This document shows positions 1-7,736 of a stretch of DNA of 32,393 bases, piece by piece. The stretch's first letter is position 1; each line of letters starts with the position of its first letter. The translations under genes were made by a program, and so were the position numbers. The notes below the pieces were generated by a model. It saw only the letters and a list, made by a program, of their open reading frames with translations. It did not search any database and was not told the origin of the DNA. The stretch is from a virus: positions 1 through 32,393 of the IMG/VR virus record IMGVR_UViG_3300028392_000020. The stretch is one strand, 5' to 3'.

Positions 1-104
1 CTACTGCTGCTGGAACTGGTTTAGGCACTACTGCTGCTGGAACTGGTTTAGGAACAACCGGCGCAGGCTTGGGAACTACTGCTGCTGGAACTGGTTTAGG
101 CACT
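1..104. repeat. terminal direct repeat, left copy (assembly closure)
   Basis: These 104 bases are identical to 32290-32393. The natural reading is a circular or circularly permuted genome with overlapping contig ends. Because the ends lie in a tandem array, the overlap could also be a within-array coincidence that hides extra units. Confidence 0.85.
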
Positions 105-371
105 ACTGCTGCTGGAACTGGTTTAGGAACAACCGGCGCAGGCTTGGGAACTACTGCTGCTGGAACTGGTTTAGGCACTACTGCTGCTGGAACTGGTTTA
201 GGAACAACCGGCGCAGGCTTGGGAACTACTGCTGCTGGAACTGGTTTAGGCACTACTGCTGCTGGAACTGGTTTAGGGGCAACCGGCGCAGGCTTGGGAA
301 CTACTGCTGCTGGAACTGGTTTAGGCACTACTGCTGCTGGAACTGGTTTAGGGGCAACCGGCGCAGGCTTA
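1..371 (+). repeat. 75-bp coding tandem repeat array (left part)
   Basis: Four complete 75-bp units lie at 72-146, 147-221, 222-296 and 297-371. A fifth spans the circle junction (32286-32289 plus 1-71). Each unit has two 27-bp half-units encoding GTTAAGTGL and one 21-bp unit encoding GTTGAGL (GATGAGL in the last two copies). Copies are nearly identical in third codon positions too. The length is a multiple of three, so copy-number change would keep the frame. Confidence 0.95.
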
Positions 372-1424
372 ACGGCAGGCGGCGCTGGCGCTGCTGGAAT
401 GGGCGGTGGCACAGGGCTAACTGCTGGATTAAATACGGGCCTTACTGGAGGCTTAACAACTGGCGGCGCTGGTCTTGCCTCAATGGGTGGTGGCACGGGA
501 CTAACTGCTGGATTGAATACTGGTCTTGCCGCTGGTGGTGCATTAACTGCTGGAGGGGCTGGTCTTGCTTCAATGGGCGGCGGTACAGGTCTTACAACAG
601 CAGCCGCTGGCGGTGGCACTTTAGGCGCTGGTGGCGTTACTGGCGCAGGAACGGCACTTGGAAGCGGTGTTGGCTCGGCACTTACTGGAGCAGGCGCTGG
701 CGCATCAAGTCTTGTTCAACAACTGCAAGCAGCAACTGGTCTATCAGGCCCGCAACTTGCCGCTTTGTTAAGCGGAGGCGTGGGCGCAGCAAATGCCGCT
801 AATTTGTCAAGCGCAATTAATACTGGATTAGATGCAACGATTGCAGCAAATACGGCATCGCAAGGCACGTTGAAGGACATTTACAACCAGCAATTAGGGT
901 TCCAAAAACCTTATCAACAAACTGGTTTGACTGGTCTAAATCAACTGGGTCAACTTGCAGATACGGGTTATTTGACTCATCAATTTAATGCTCAAGACCT
1001 TGCTGGTGGACTTGCACCTAACTACGACTTTATGCTCCAACAAGGGCAGATGGCAAACCAACGTGCAGCAAACGTAGGCGGTGGCGCGTTGTCAGGCAAT
1101 ACACTACAAGGATTGCAACAATATACGCAAAACTATGCAGGCAACGCATATCAAAATGCGTTTAACAATTACCAATCGCAGCGTAACAACATTTATACAA
1201 ACTTGGCAAACATGGCTGGAATTGGTCAGACTGCAAATACAGGCGCACAAGCCGCTGGTACTGCTTACGGCAAAGGCACAACAGACTTGCAAACCGCATT
1301 GGCTAACGCTCAAGCCGCAGCCGCAGTCGGTAAGGCACAAGCATTGGCAGGAGGAACGTCAGGTGTAGCAAACTCTACGTTCCTTGCCTCTTTGCTTGGA
1401 CAAACCGGCACAGTTCCTCAATAA
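1..1424 (+). CDS. C-terminal part of giant repeat-rich ejection (gp7-position) protein
   Basis: The frame is open from base 3 (473 codons here) with no convincing start; the TTG at 69 lies inside a repeat. It continues the frame of 29271-32393 across the circle junction, giving about 1480 aa. Order: 75-bp units encoding GTTAAGTGL, GTTAAGTGL, GTTGAGL (to base 371); a second repeat family around the motifs LTAGGAG and SMGGGTGL (about 369-600); then a non-repetitive C-terminal domain from about base 705. That domain has Gln/Asn/Tyr-rich helices and motifs such as PYQQTGLTGLNQLG, PNYDFMLQQGQMANQRAA and NIYTNLANMAGIGQ, of the kind seen in phage DNA-transfer/internal virion proteins. The gene lies directly before two more candidate ejection proteins, the place of gene 7 in P22. 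The role in DNA ejection is inferred from that domain and synteny; the repeat function is unknown. Confidence 0.8.
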   Translation, partial: TAAGTGLGTTAAGTGLGTTGAGLGTTAAGTGLGTTAAGTGLGTTGAGLGTTAAGTGLGTTAAGTGLGTTGAGLGTTAAGTGLGTTAAGTGLGATGAGLGTTAAGTGLGTTAAGTGLGATGAGLTAGGAGAAGMGGGTGLTAGLNTGLTGGLTTGGAGLASMGGGTGLTAGLNTGLAAGGALTAGGAGLASMGGGTGLTTAAAGGGTLGAGGVTGAGTALGSGVGSALTGAGAGASSLVQQLQAATGLSGPQLAALLSGGVGAANAANLSSAINTGLDATIAANTASQGTLKDIYNQQLGFQKPYQQTGLTGLNQLGQLADTGYLTHQFNAQDLAGGLAPNYDFMLQQGQMANQRAANVGGGALSGNTLQGLQQYTQNYAGNAYQNAFNNYQSQRNNIYTNLANMAGIGQTANTGAQAAGTAYGKGTTDLQTALANAQAAAAVGKAQALAGGTSGVANSTFLASLLGQTGTVPQ

Positions 1425-1433
1425 GGATTAGAC

Positions 1434-2783
1434 ATGGCAGACTATTTCACAGGCTACACAAACCTTGCTACTCCGCAAACGTCCCTTGCGGATATGATGA
1501 ATTTGGCATCGGGTGTTCAACAATACCAGCAAGCGCAGCAAATTAATCCTTTGTTGTTGCAACAGCGTCAACTTGAGTTAAAAAAAGCGCAAGAAACTTA
1601 CGCTCCTGACATAGCCCGAAATCTTGCAGAGTCTCAACGCGCACAGACAGAAGCCGGTGTTTCTGCTGGTACTGCTCAGCCGCGAATAAGCGCCGCAACA
1701 AGTGAAGCAAACATTAAAAATATTCAAAAGTTACAAGCATTTCAATCTAATGCTGCGCGTCAATTGCTTGGTCTTGCAACTAAAAAAGACCTTACGGCTC
1801 AAGACATTGAAGATTCCATGACCAAAACCCTAAAGGATAGCGGTGCTGGTGATGATGCAATTAAGCAATCAATGGCGCAAATTCCTAAAGGTGGATCGCC
1901 TGCTGAACTGCAATTATGGGTTGGTCGTAATGGTTTGCAATCGTTAGAGGCATCGGCTCACTTAGATCGTTTGTATCCATCAACTCAAATGGTATCTACG
2001 GGCGCAGGAACTATGCCCGTGACTACCGGCAGCGCACTTGCCGCCCAAACCCCAGGCCAGCAAGCAGGCCCAATGACAGAAGCGCAATTACCGCCCACAA
2101 CGCCTGTTGTTGGCCCAACTGGTGCATCTACCTATCTTGGCCCAGCATCACAGCGTCCGCAAGGCCCAATCCAAGCTGGTATTGGCCCTGCTGCTGGTGC
2201 TTTGCAAACAAACCTTGGTTCAACTTTGGGCGCAGATTGGACTGCAACATCACAAAAAGCAAGTGAAGCGCCTCAGAAAATTGCAATTTACCAAAATATC
2301 AAAAAACTTATTCCAGAATCGTATACGGGCGCATTGTCTGAAAAGAAACAATTTGCTGCCAATCTTGCTCAATCTTTGGGAATTGATTACAACGTATTGG
2401 AAAGTTCTTCTACGGACGAATTGGCAAAGAACACCAAACTTTTGCAACTTGCTGGCGGCAATACAGATGCTGCCCGTGGCTTGGCTGAACTTGCAAGCCC
2501 CAACACCAAGATGACCAAAGAAGGTATGGTGCGCGTTACTAATCAATTGATTGGTCAAGAGCAATATAACGCTGCCAAAGCCAACTTTATGCAAGCGGCT
2601 ACTGGCGACCCTGCTGCATATCAAAACAAACTCTTACAATGGCAAAATGCTGCTGACCCACGTTTCTTCCAAGAAATGTCGCAAGTGGACGCGCAAAAGA
2701 TGATGCAAGCAATGAGCCCTGCGGAACTTGCTGCGCTGCGTCAAAAACGTGCATTGGCTAAACAACTTGGGATTATTCGATAA
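1434..2783 (+). CDS. putative ejection/internal virion protein (P22 gp20 position), 449 aa
   Basis: The start ATG follows AAGGATTAGAC, a strong ribosome site nearly the same as that of the giant gene at 29271. The N-terminal 100 residues are Gln/Ala-rich and helical (runs such as QQYQQAQQINPLLLQQRQLEL). A Pro/Gly/Thr-rich low-complexity stretch follows at about residues 180-260, then a helical C-terminal half ending in LAALRQKRALAKQLG. No signal peptide, membrane segment or enzymatic motif is visible. It overlaps the next gene by one base (TAATG). The size (449 aa) is close to P22 gp20 (471 aa), and it is the middle of three large genes between the tail accessory genes and the fibre, as gp7-gp20-gp16 are in P22. 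Function is inferred from order and composition, not from a recognised domain. Confidence 0.7.
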   Translation: MADYFTGYTNLATPQTSLADMMNLASGVQQYQQAQQINPLLLQQRQLELKKAQETYAPDIARNLAESQRAQTEAGVSAGTAQPRISAATSEANIKNIQKLQAFQSNAARQLLGLATKKDLTAQDIEDSMTKTLKDSGAGDDAIKQSMAQIPKGGSPAELQLWVGRNGLQSLEASAHLDRLYPSTQMVSTGAGTMPVTTGSALAAQTPGQQAGPMTEAQLPPTTPVVGPTGASTYLGPASQRPQGPIQAGIGPAAGALQTNLGSTLGADWTATSQKASEAPQKIAIYQNIKKLIPESYTGALSEKKQFAANLAQSLGIDYNVLESSSTDELAKNTKLLQLAGGNTDAARGLAELASPNTKMTKEGMVRVTNQLIGQEQYNAAKANFMQAATGDPAAYQNKLLQWQNAADPRFFQEMSQVDAQKMMQAMSPAELAALRQKRALAKQLGIIR

Positions 2784-4957
2784 TGCCTACATTTGCCGAT
2801 TTCCTTGATTCAAGCCAGCCAAGTGCTGCGCCTAATTCTGCGCCGCCTGCAAAAAAAGGTGGTCAGTTAACCAAAGAGGCAATCCTTGGTTATAACGACC
2901 TTGCGGAAAGATTGAGGCAATTTCAATCAGTCACAAAAGACATAAAGCCTGGAACTGACACATATCAAAGAAACATGGCAGACATTGCTGAAGCGCAAAA
3001 GGCAATGCAACAAGCCGGTTTATCTTCTGCGCCAGCAGCACCAGCCGCCCCGCAAACAGGTACATTCGCAGACTTTCTTGATATGCCTGCGCCTACTGGT
3101 GGCAGCGGTCGAGGCGTTCAAGGTGGCCCAACAGCAGCAGAATTGCAGGCTTATCAACCCAAGCCTCAAGGCATGGTTGCCCAAGCCTTCCAACGCGCAT
3201 TCCAAATGAAACAACGCGCACCAGGTGAGATTGCATCAATACTTGATATCCCTGGCAATATCCCTTCTGCAATTGCTGGAACAGTCGGTTATGGTGCTGG
3301 TCGTGCATTTGGCTTAAGCCCCGAGGAAGCTACCGCAGCATCCCAGCCTGTTGCTCAAGCATTGGCAAATCCTGTTGGTCGGCTTACCGGCACAGTCGGA
3401 ACGCCTGGCTATCAAGGCTCATTACCCACCCAAGCCCAGCAAGCGGTCGGCGGCGCTTTGGCCCAAGGCGCAGAGGCATTAGGCCAACGCACAGGCATTA
3501 GCCCTACCGACATTGAGCAAGGCGTTAATGCCGCAATGATGGCCCTTCCCGCGGGTATTAAGCCCGTAAAGGCAGGCGTTGCTAGGATCAAGGCGGCTTT
3601 GCCTGAGTACACCATTGAGGCGGCAACACCTGGTTCCGTTGGCGCAGCAGCAGTTCCAACTGAAACAACAATTAAGGCGGCATTGGCAAGCGCCAGCCCC
3701 GAACTGCAAAAAGCCGTTGGTAGCGTCCCTGTAAACAAAGTCAACGTGCCTGTCCTGCAACGTCACATTGAGGCAGATTCCTTGCCCGAGCCGGTGCGCC
3801 TCACCAATGGCCAGGCAACGGGTGACGTTAGCCAATTGTCTATGGAGCAAAACCGCAGAGGAGCAGACCCTGCATTGGCGGCACGTTTCAATGAACAAAA
3901 CGGACAATTGATTAAAAACATGGACGCAATCCGTGAAATGGCTGCGCCTGATGCCTATGGCACAAAAATCATTGAAAACAGTGATGAATTGATTAACACA
4001 TACAAAAAATTAGACGCTGAACGTAATACCGCAATTGACCAAAAATACAAGGCTTTGCGTGATGCTAACGGCGGTGATTTTCCTATTGATGCTGCTACTT
4101 TATTGGATAACGTAAAGGCTACGCTGAAAAAAGATTTGTTGTCCAATGACGCGCCGACAAGCCAAATGGCTGAACTTAGCCGCATGGCAGCAGAAAAATC
4201 AATGACGTTTGAAGACTATTTGAGCTTGCGCCGAAACCTTGGTGATATTGCCCGCACTAGCACGGATGGCACAACGCGCCGCGCTGCCTCTTTGATGATT
4301 CAAGAACTTGAGAATCTTCCGTTGCAAGAGGGCGCAAAGCAACTTAAACCATTGGCTGATGAAGCTAGAAACGCTGCCAAGGCTCGATTCCAAATGCTGG
4401 AGAAAGACCCTGCTTATAAAGCGGCGGTAGATGATAGCGTTGCTCCTGACAAGTTTATGGAAAAATTTGTTGTAAATGGAACGCGAGACAATGTGAAATC
4501 CATGATTGACCAATTGGGCCGTGACTCTGTTGCCCACCAGCACATGAGCGCAGGCACGTTAAATTGGTTGCGTGAAAAATCAATAGATCGTCAAGGCAAT
4601 TTTTCGCAAGCAGCGTTTAACAAAGCCCTTAATCAATTAGACAAGTCGCAAAAGCTAAACCTTGTGTTTAACCCTGACGCATCTTCTACATTGAAAACAT
4701 TGGGCAATGTGGCTCAATACACACAAGCACAGCCTAGAGGAAGTTTTGTCAATAACTCTAATACTTTAGTTGGCGCAATGGCTGAAAAAGCTGCTGGTGG
4801 ATTGGAAACTCTTGGAAACATTGGGAGCAGCAAAATAGGGTTGCCATTGGGAACAATTGTTCGCGGTCAATTTCAAAACTTAAAAGCTGCCCAGCAAACG
4901 AAAAAAGCACTTGAGCCAGCCGCTGGCGTAACATCATTAAAGGACATTGGCAAATGA
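2783..4957 (+). CDS. putative ejection/internal virion protein (P22 gp16 position), 724 aa
   Basis: The start overlaps the preceding stop by one base. The N-terminus carries the motif TFADFLD twice (residues 3-9 and about 94-100), joined by an Ala/Pro-rich linker. Residues about 140-280 are rich in Ala and Gly with weakly hydrophobic stretches (IPSAIAGTVGYGAGRAFG; NAAMMALPAGI) that might contact membrane. From about residue 320 on the protein is long, charged and helical. No lytic transglycosylase motif was recognised, unlike some internal virion proteins. It is the last of the three large proteins between the giant gene and the collar fibre. The assignment as an ejection protein is by synteny with P22 gp16 (609 aa) and by composition. 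Confidence 0.7.
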   Translation: MPTFADFLDSSQPSAAPNSAPPAKKGGQLTKEAILGYNDLAERLRQFQSVTKDIKPGTDTYQRNMADIAEAQKAMQQAGLSSAPAAPAAPQTGTFADFLDMPAPTGGSGRGVQGGPTAAELQAYQPKPQGMVAQAFQRAFQMKQRAPGEIASILDIPGNIPSAIAGTVGYGAGRAFGLSPEEATAASQPVAQALANPVGRLTGTVGTPGYQGSLPTQAQQAVGGALAQGAEALGQRTGISPTDIEQGVNAAMMALPAGIKPVKAGVARIKAALPEYTIEAATPGSVGAAAVPTETTIKAALASASPELQKAVGSVPVNKVNVPVLQRHIEADSLPEPVRLTNGQATGDVSQLSMEQNRRGADPALAARFNEQNGQLIKNMDAIREMAAPDAYGTKIIENSDELINTYKKLDAERNTAIDQKYKALRDANGGDFPIDAATLLDNVKATLKKDLLSNDAPTSQMAELSRMAAEKSMTFEDYLSLRRNLGDIARTSTDGTTRRAASLMIQELENLPLQEGAKQLKPLADEARNAAKARFQMLEKDPAYKAAVDDSVAPDKFMEKFVVNGTRDNVKSMIDQLGRDSVAHQHMSAGTLNWLREKSIDRQGNFSQAAFNKALNQLDKSQKLNLVFNPDASSTLKTLGNVAQYTQAQPRGSFVNNSNTLVGAMAEKAAGGLETLGNIGSSKIGLPLGTIVRGQFQNLKAAQQTKKALEPAAGVTSLKDIGK

Positions 4958-5496
4958 GCGTTAATCTTTCCCCCATCGGTAACGGATTTCAGTTCTTTAC
5001 CACTACCGGCATCCCTCTAAATGGGGGATATATCTATACCTACCTAGCTGGCAGCACAACGCCTGCGGCAACGTATACGACATCATCGGGTTCTATTGCT
5101 AACACCAATCCAATCCAACTTGGCACGGATGGTCGCCCGCCACAAGAAATTTGGTTTACATCGGGAACAAATTACAAGTTTGTCCTGACAGATTCGGGAA
5201 ACAATGCCATTGCCACATACGATAACTTGTATGGAATTATTGGCACAACGGCGGCAGTTAGCGCAGTTCCATCGGGCGGTATCATTATGTGGTCAGGCTC
5301 TATTGCGTCAGTTCCAACTGGATACTACCTTTGCGATGGGTCTAACGGCACTCCCAATTTGAAAGACTCTTTTGTTGTTGGGGCTGGTAACACTTACTCA
5401 GTCGGCAATACAGGTGGCTTTACGTCATCGGTGACAAGCAGCGTTGGCACTAACCTTCCAACTTATTACGCACTTGCATTCATTCAAAAATCATGA
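4954..5496 (+). CDS. short tail fibre with head-binding-like N-terminus and collar domain
   Basis: The start ATG overlaps the previous stop (ATGA). Residues about 8-95 have the pattern GNGFQFFTTTGIPLNGGYIY ... NPIQLGTDGRPPQEIW ... YDNLYGI, a module found at the N-termini of many podovirus fibres and resembling a tailspike particle-binding domain. Residues about 105-180 resemble the tail-collar fold: GGIIMWSGS, PTGYYLCDGSNGTPNLKD, a Gly-rich turn, then LPTYYALAFIQKS at the end. At 180 aa it is far shorter than P22 gp9 and has no beta-helix enzyme domain, so it is more likely a short adhesin or adaptor than a depolymerase. It sits between the ejection genes and the lysis genes, where P22 carries its tailspike gene. 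Confidence 0.8.
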   Translation: MSVNLSPIGNGFQFFTTTGIPLNGGYIYTYLAGSTTPAATYTTSSGSIANTNPIQLGTDGRPPQEIWFTSGTNYKFVLTDSGNNAIATYDNLYGIIGTTAAVSAVPSGGIIMWSGSIASVPTGYYLCDGSNGTPNLKDSFVVGAGNTYSVGNTGGFTSSVTSSVGTNLPTYYALAFIQKS

Positions 5497-5663
5497 CCGA
5501 AACAGAAGCCCGCTTAAATTCGCATGAAGCCGTCTGTGCTGAGCGTTACGAACAGATTAACGCCAGGTTAAAACGCCTTGAAAGAATATTAATGAGCGCT
5601 GCCGGTTCTATGTTGCTTGGCATGGCGGGGATTATCTTTACCTTTATAAGCCATGTGAAATGA
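5493..5663 (+). CDS. small coiled-coil plus one-TM membrane protein (56 aa)
   Basis: This 56-codon gene has ATGA overlaps at both ends (start inside the fibre stop, stop inside the next start), which supports real translation. The N-terminal half is charged with heptad-like spacing (AERYEQINARLKRLERIL). The C-terminal half is a single hydrophobic helix (SMLLGMAGIIFTFI) followed by SHVK. This layout matches small XhlA-like proteins, which sit next to phage holins and endolysins. The position at the head of the lysis cassette fits a role in lysis, but no family was confirmed. Confidence 0.75.
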   Translation: MTETEARLNSHEAVCAERYEQINARLKRLERILMSAAGSMLLGMAGIIFTFISHVK

Positions 5664-6133
5664 TTGATCCTCTAACCGCCTTTGCAGCAGCGCAAGCCGC
5701 CGTAAAGGGGGTTAAGGCAGCCATTGCTTTAGGCAAAGACATTCACGCCATCACTGGCGACATGATGAAGTTCTTTGAGGCTAAAGACGTAGTTCAAAAA
5801 GCCGCCTCAAATCCAAAATCAGCGTTTGGAAAGTCAGATACCGCTGCGGCCTTTGAAATCGTCATGCAAGCCAAGCAACTTGCGGATGCCGAACGTGAAT
5901 TAAACAATTACATGGTAATGTCTGGCAATGCTGACTTGTGGCAGCAGTTGATGATTGAGCGTAACAACATCATTCAAACCCGCAAAAAACAAGAAATCTT
6001 GGACGAAAAACACGCCGCTGCCAAGAAAAAAGAGATGGATGAATTCATTAATTGGTTGCTTGGTGGCGCAATTGTGATTTTGGTTTTGGGCCTTGTTTTT
6101 TGGTGGCTTACTATGCTTTTGGAGAAACACTAA
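5660..6133 (+). CDS. C-tail-anchored protein in lysis cassette, unknown function
   Basis: It encodes 157 aa. The first 130 residues are soluble and helical, rich in Ala, Lys and Gln. Residues about 131-153 form one strong hydrophobic segment (WLLGGAIVILVLGLVFWWL) near the C-terminus, leaving only a short tail (LLEKH), so the protein is probably tail-anchored in the inner membrane with its bulk in the cytoplasm. It overlaps its neighbours by a few bases on both sides and lies directly before the holin-like gene. It could be a holin partner or antiholin; no lipobox or Rz-like N-terminal anchor is present, so it does not look like a standard spanin. Confidence 0.8.
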   Translation: MIDPLTAFAAAQAAVKGVKAAIALGKDIHAITGDMMKFFEAKDVVQKAASNPKSAFGKSDTAAAFEIVMQAKQLADAERELNNYMVMSGNADLWQQLMIERNNIIQTRKKQEILDEKHAAAKKKEMDEFINWLLGGAIVILVLGLVFWWLTMLLEKH

Positions 6134-6627
6134 TGTTTGAATTATTAGGTGGCGGTGTCATTGGTTCTTTGCTTGGTGGCGTGTTCCGGCTTGCGCCGGA
6201 GGTTCTCAAATGGATGGATAAGAAAAACGAGCGTGCGCATGAGCTGTTAATGTTTAGTCAGCAGTGCCAGTTAGAGACGCTGCGCGGTCAACAGAAACTG
6301 GCCGAGATTGGCGCCCAACGCGAGGCAACCGTGGATGCTGGCGTCATGGATGCGTTTAACTCTGCTATTGAGCAGCAGACAGAGATGGTTAAGGCTGCCG
6401 GCGGCTGGGTGGCTAGTCTTTCGGCATCCGTTCGCCCTGTGGTGACGTACTGGATATTGCTTCTTTGGTCATTCATTCACATTTGGTTTGCCTGGAATGC
6501 GTGGGTAACTGGCGCATCTCCTGATGCCGTTTTCCGCTTAATGATGAGTGGCGACATGGCTGCGCTTGTGTCCGGCACTCTTAACTACTGGTTCCTTGAT
6601 CGTACTCTTGCCAAGCGTGGTCTATGA
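6133..6627 (+). CDS. putative holin (GTA_holin_3TM-like), 164 aa
   Basis: The chosen ATG overlaps the preceding stop as TAATG; an in-frame extension to 6052 would run through the upstream gene and was rejected. The protein begins with a hydrophobic Gly-rich helix (LLGGGVIGSLLGGVF), followed by a charged helical middle rich in Gln/Glu. A second hydrophobic segment follows the VRPVVTYW motif (ILLLWSFIHIWFAWNAWV), then a third weaker one (AALVSGTLNYWFL) before a basic end. This arrangement matches the three-transmembrane holin family of gene-transfer agents and podoviruses. It would make inner-membrane lesions at lysis. The stop overlaps the endolysin start (ATGA), which supports the holin-endolysin pairing. 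Confidence 0.75.
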   Translation: MFELLGGGVIGSLLGGVFRLAPEVLKWMDKKNERAHELLMFSQQCQLETLRGQQKLAEIGAQREATVDAGVMDAFNSAIEQQTEMVKAAGGWVASLSASVRPVVTYWILLLWSFIHIWFAWNAWVTGASPDAVFRLMMSGDMAALVSGTLNYWFLDRTLAKRGL

Positions 6628-7100
6628 ACTTAGACATTGCTGCTGCCCTGTGTAAGCAGTTCGAGGGCTTCAAATCGAGGGTTTACCTATGTCCAGCCGG
6701 TATCCCCACGATAGGCTTTGGATCAACTTATTATGGCAATGGTGCAAAGGTTGCACTATCTGATCCACCAATATCTGAAGCTGATGCAGAGGCTTTATTG
6801 CTCCACGAACTGCAATTTACCTACCTTCCAGGGGTGTTGCGTAATTGCCCTATTTTGTTAACAGATGAACGTAAGTGTAATGCTGTAGTGGATTTCTGCT
6901 ATAACCTCGGGATTGGCAGACTCCAGACCAGCACATTGAAGCGCAAAATCAATGAGCAAGATTGGGAAGCCGCCAAAGAACAATTGATGTTGTGGACTAA
7001 GGGCGGTGGGCGCGTACTTCCTGGCCTTTTAAAGCGCCGCACCGCTGAGTGTCAATTGTTTGGTTTAGGGCAATCCTCTGGTACATCTATTTTGACGTAA
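6624..7100 (+). CDS. GH24 endolysin (phage lysozyme) with Cys at the catalytic Asp position
   Basis: This is a muramidase of T4-lysozyme type that would cut the peptidoglycan glycan chain. Glu14 in the FEGF motif, Cys23 in YLCPAGIP and Thr29 in TIGFGSTY follow the family spacing Glu-8-Asp/Cys-5-Thr. The usual aspartate is a cysteine, a variant known in phage lysozymes and tolerated in T4 lysozyme. Further family motifs are NAVVDFCYNLGIG and KGGGRVLPGLLKRRTAECQLF near the end. The length (158 aa) is normal. There is no signal peptide or SAR segment, so release should depend on the holin just upstream. The 3' end overlaps the end of the convergent minus-strand gene (7052-7285) by 49 bases. Confidence 0.92.
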   Translation: MNLDIAAALCKQFEGFKSRVYLCPAGIPTIGFGSTYYGNGAKVALSDPPISEADAEALLLHELQFTYLPGVLRNCPILLTDERKCNAVVDFCYNLGIGRLQTSTLKRKINEQDWEAAKEQLMLWTKGGGRVLPGLLKRRTAECQLFGLGQSSGTSILT

Positions 7101-7285
7101 ACAGGGACATACATACCGCCATCGGTGTGTTGTGTCCATCTATCAATGTAAACGTCTGCCATAGTGCTTAAAGATCGTTTTACCGCATCGGCAGGAACGC
7201 CAAGCAATGCCGCTATGTGTCGTGCGGTTAAGCCTTCCTCATATTGGGTAAGAATGGGCCTAATTCTTTCTGTCATTGCCCTCAT
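7052..7285 (-). CDS. small HTH-like protein, last gene of leftward operon
   Basis: It encodes 77 aa and starts in an ATGA overlap with the upstream gene. The segment LTARHIAALLGVPADAVKRS (residues about 19-38) reads as a helix-turn-helix: an A/I-rich first helix, the turn LGVP, then a polar recognition helix. The rest resembles a small wing (VYIDRW, GGMYVPVYV). It probably binds DNA; target unknown. The last 49 bases run antisense to the end of the endolysin gene, so leftward early and rightward late transcripts meet here with no terminator visible between them. Confidence 0.75.
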   Translation of the reverse strand: MRAMTERIRPILTQYEEGLTARHIAALLGVPADAVKRSLSTMADVYIDRWTQHTDGGMYVPVYVKIDVPEDCPKPNN

Positions 7286-7467
7286 TTATCTTGTTCTTTC
7301 ATGTGTTTGATTGCTTCCATGATGCTGGCAATATATGTTAGCGCAACCGTACATTCGTAAATTGCATCATCGTAGTGATTGTTCAACATACATTGGTGTA
7401 CTTCCTTGAGTGCGTGTTCTGCCTGCATACAAGGTAGTGCGTAGTCTTTTATTACTTCAATTTTCAT
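7282..7467 (-). CDS. hypothetical small early protein (61 aa)
   Basis: It encodes 61 aa, with ATGA overlaps with both neighbours. It is predicted almost entirely helical and contains Cys, Met and His residues but no clear metal motif (HALKEVHQCM, DAIYECTVALTYI). No family recognised. Confidence 0.7.
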   Translation of the reverse strand: MKIEVIKDYALPCMQAEHALKEVHQCMLNNHYDDAIYECTVALTYIASIMEAIKHMKEQDK

Positions 7468-7736
7468 GTGTTCTTATCCTTCAACATGGCTTCAACCATC
7501 TTCATCATTCCCGTTGGTGTTCGTCCCATGTCATAAATCAATTGGGATTCCGCATCCGTCAACCCCACCCAAGGGCGCTGTAATGGTGTGGTGTAGACAG
7601 GGAAGCAGTCTTTGCAAGCCTTGTGAGTTGTTGGTAATTCAAATAAGCCGTTTTTGTCTGGGCTACAAAGATACGCCACCGGCTCCTGCGCCAGTTTGTC
7701 CCGCGCTGATGCTTTCTTTGATTCGTAGCCTGTCAT
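7464..7736 (-). CDS. hypothetical early protein with Cys motif (90 aa)
   Basis: The start at 7736 overlaps the upstream stop (ATGA); an upstream in-frame ATG at 7787 lies inside the neighbour and is rejected. The sequence EPVAYLCSPDKNGLFELPTT and the CKDC pair, followed by RPWVGLTDAE, resemble small phage proteins of unknown function; three cysteines might bind a metal. The C-terminal part (TDAESQLIYDMGRTPTGMMKMVEAML) is helical. No function is assigned. Confidence 0.72.
   Translation of the reverse strand: MTGYESKKASARDKLAQEPVAYLCSPDKNGLFELPTTHKACKDCFPVYTTPLQRPWVGLTDAESQLIYDMGRTPTGMMKMVEAMLKDKNT

Noticed and set aside
69-71. TTG at 69 as start of a 451-aa protein
   Set aside because: It lies inside a repeat unit, has no ribosome site, and the frame is open upstream and continues from the other end of the window.
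1-371. Regular repeat resembling a CRISPR array
   Set aside because: Units are adjacent without unique spacers, in frame, and translate to a repeated peptide; no cas genes.
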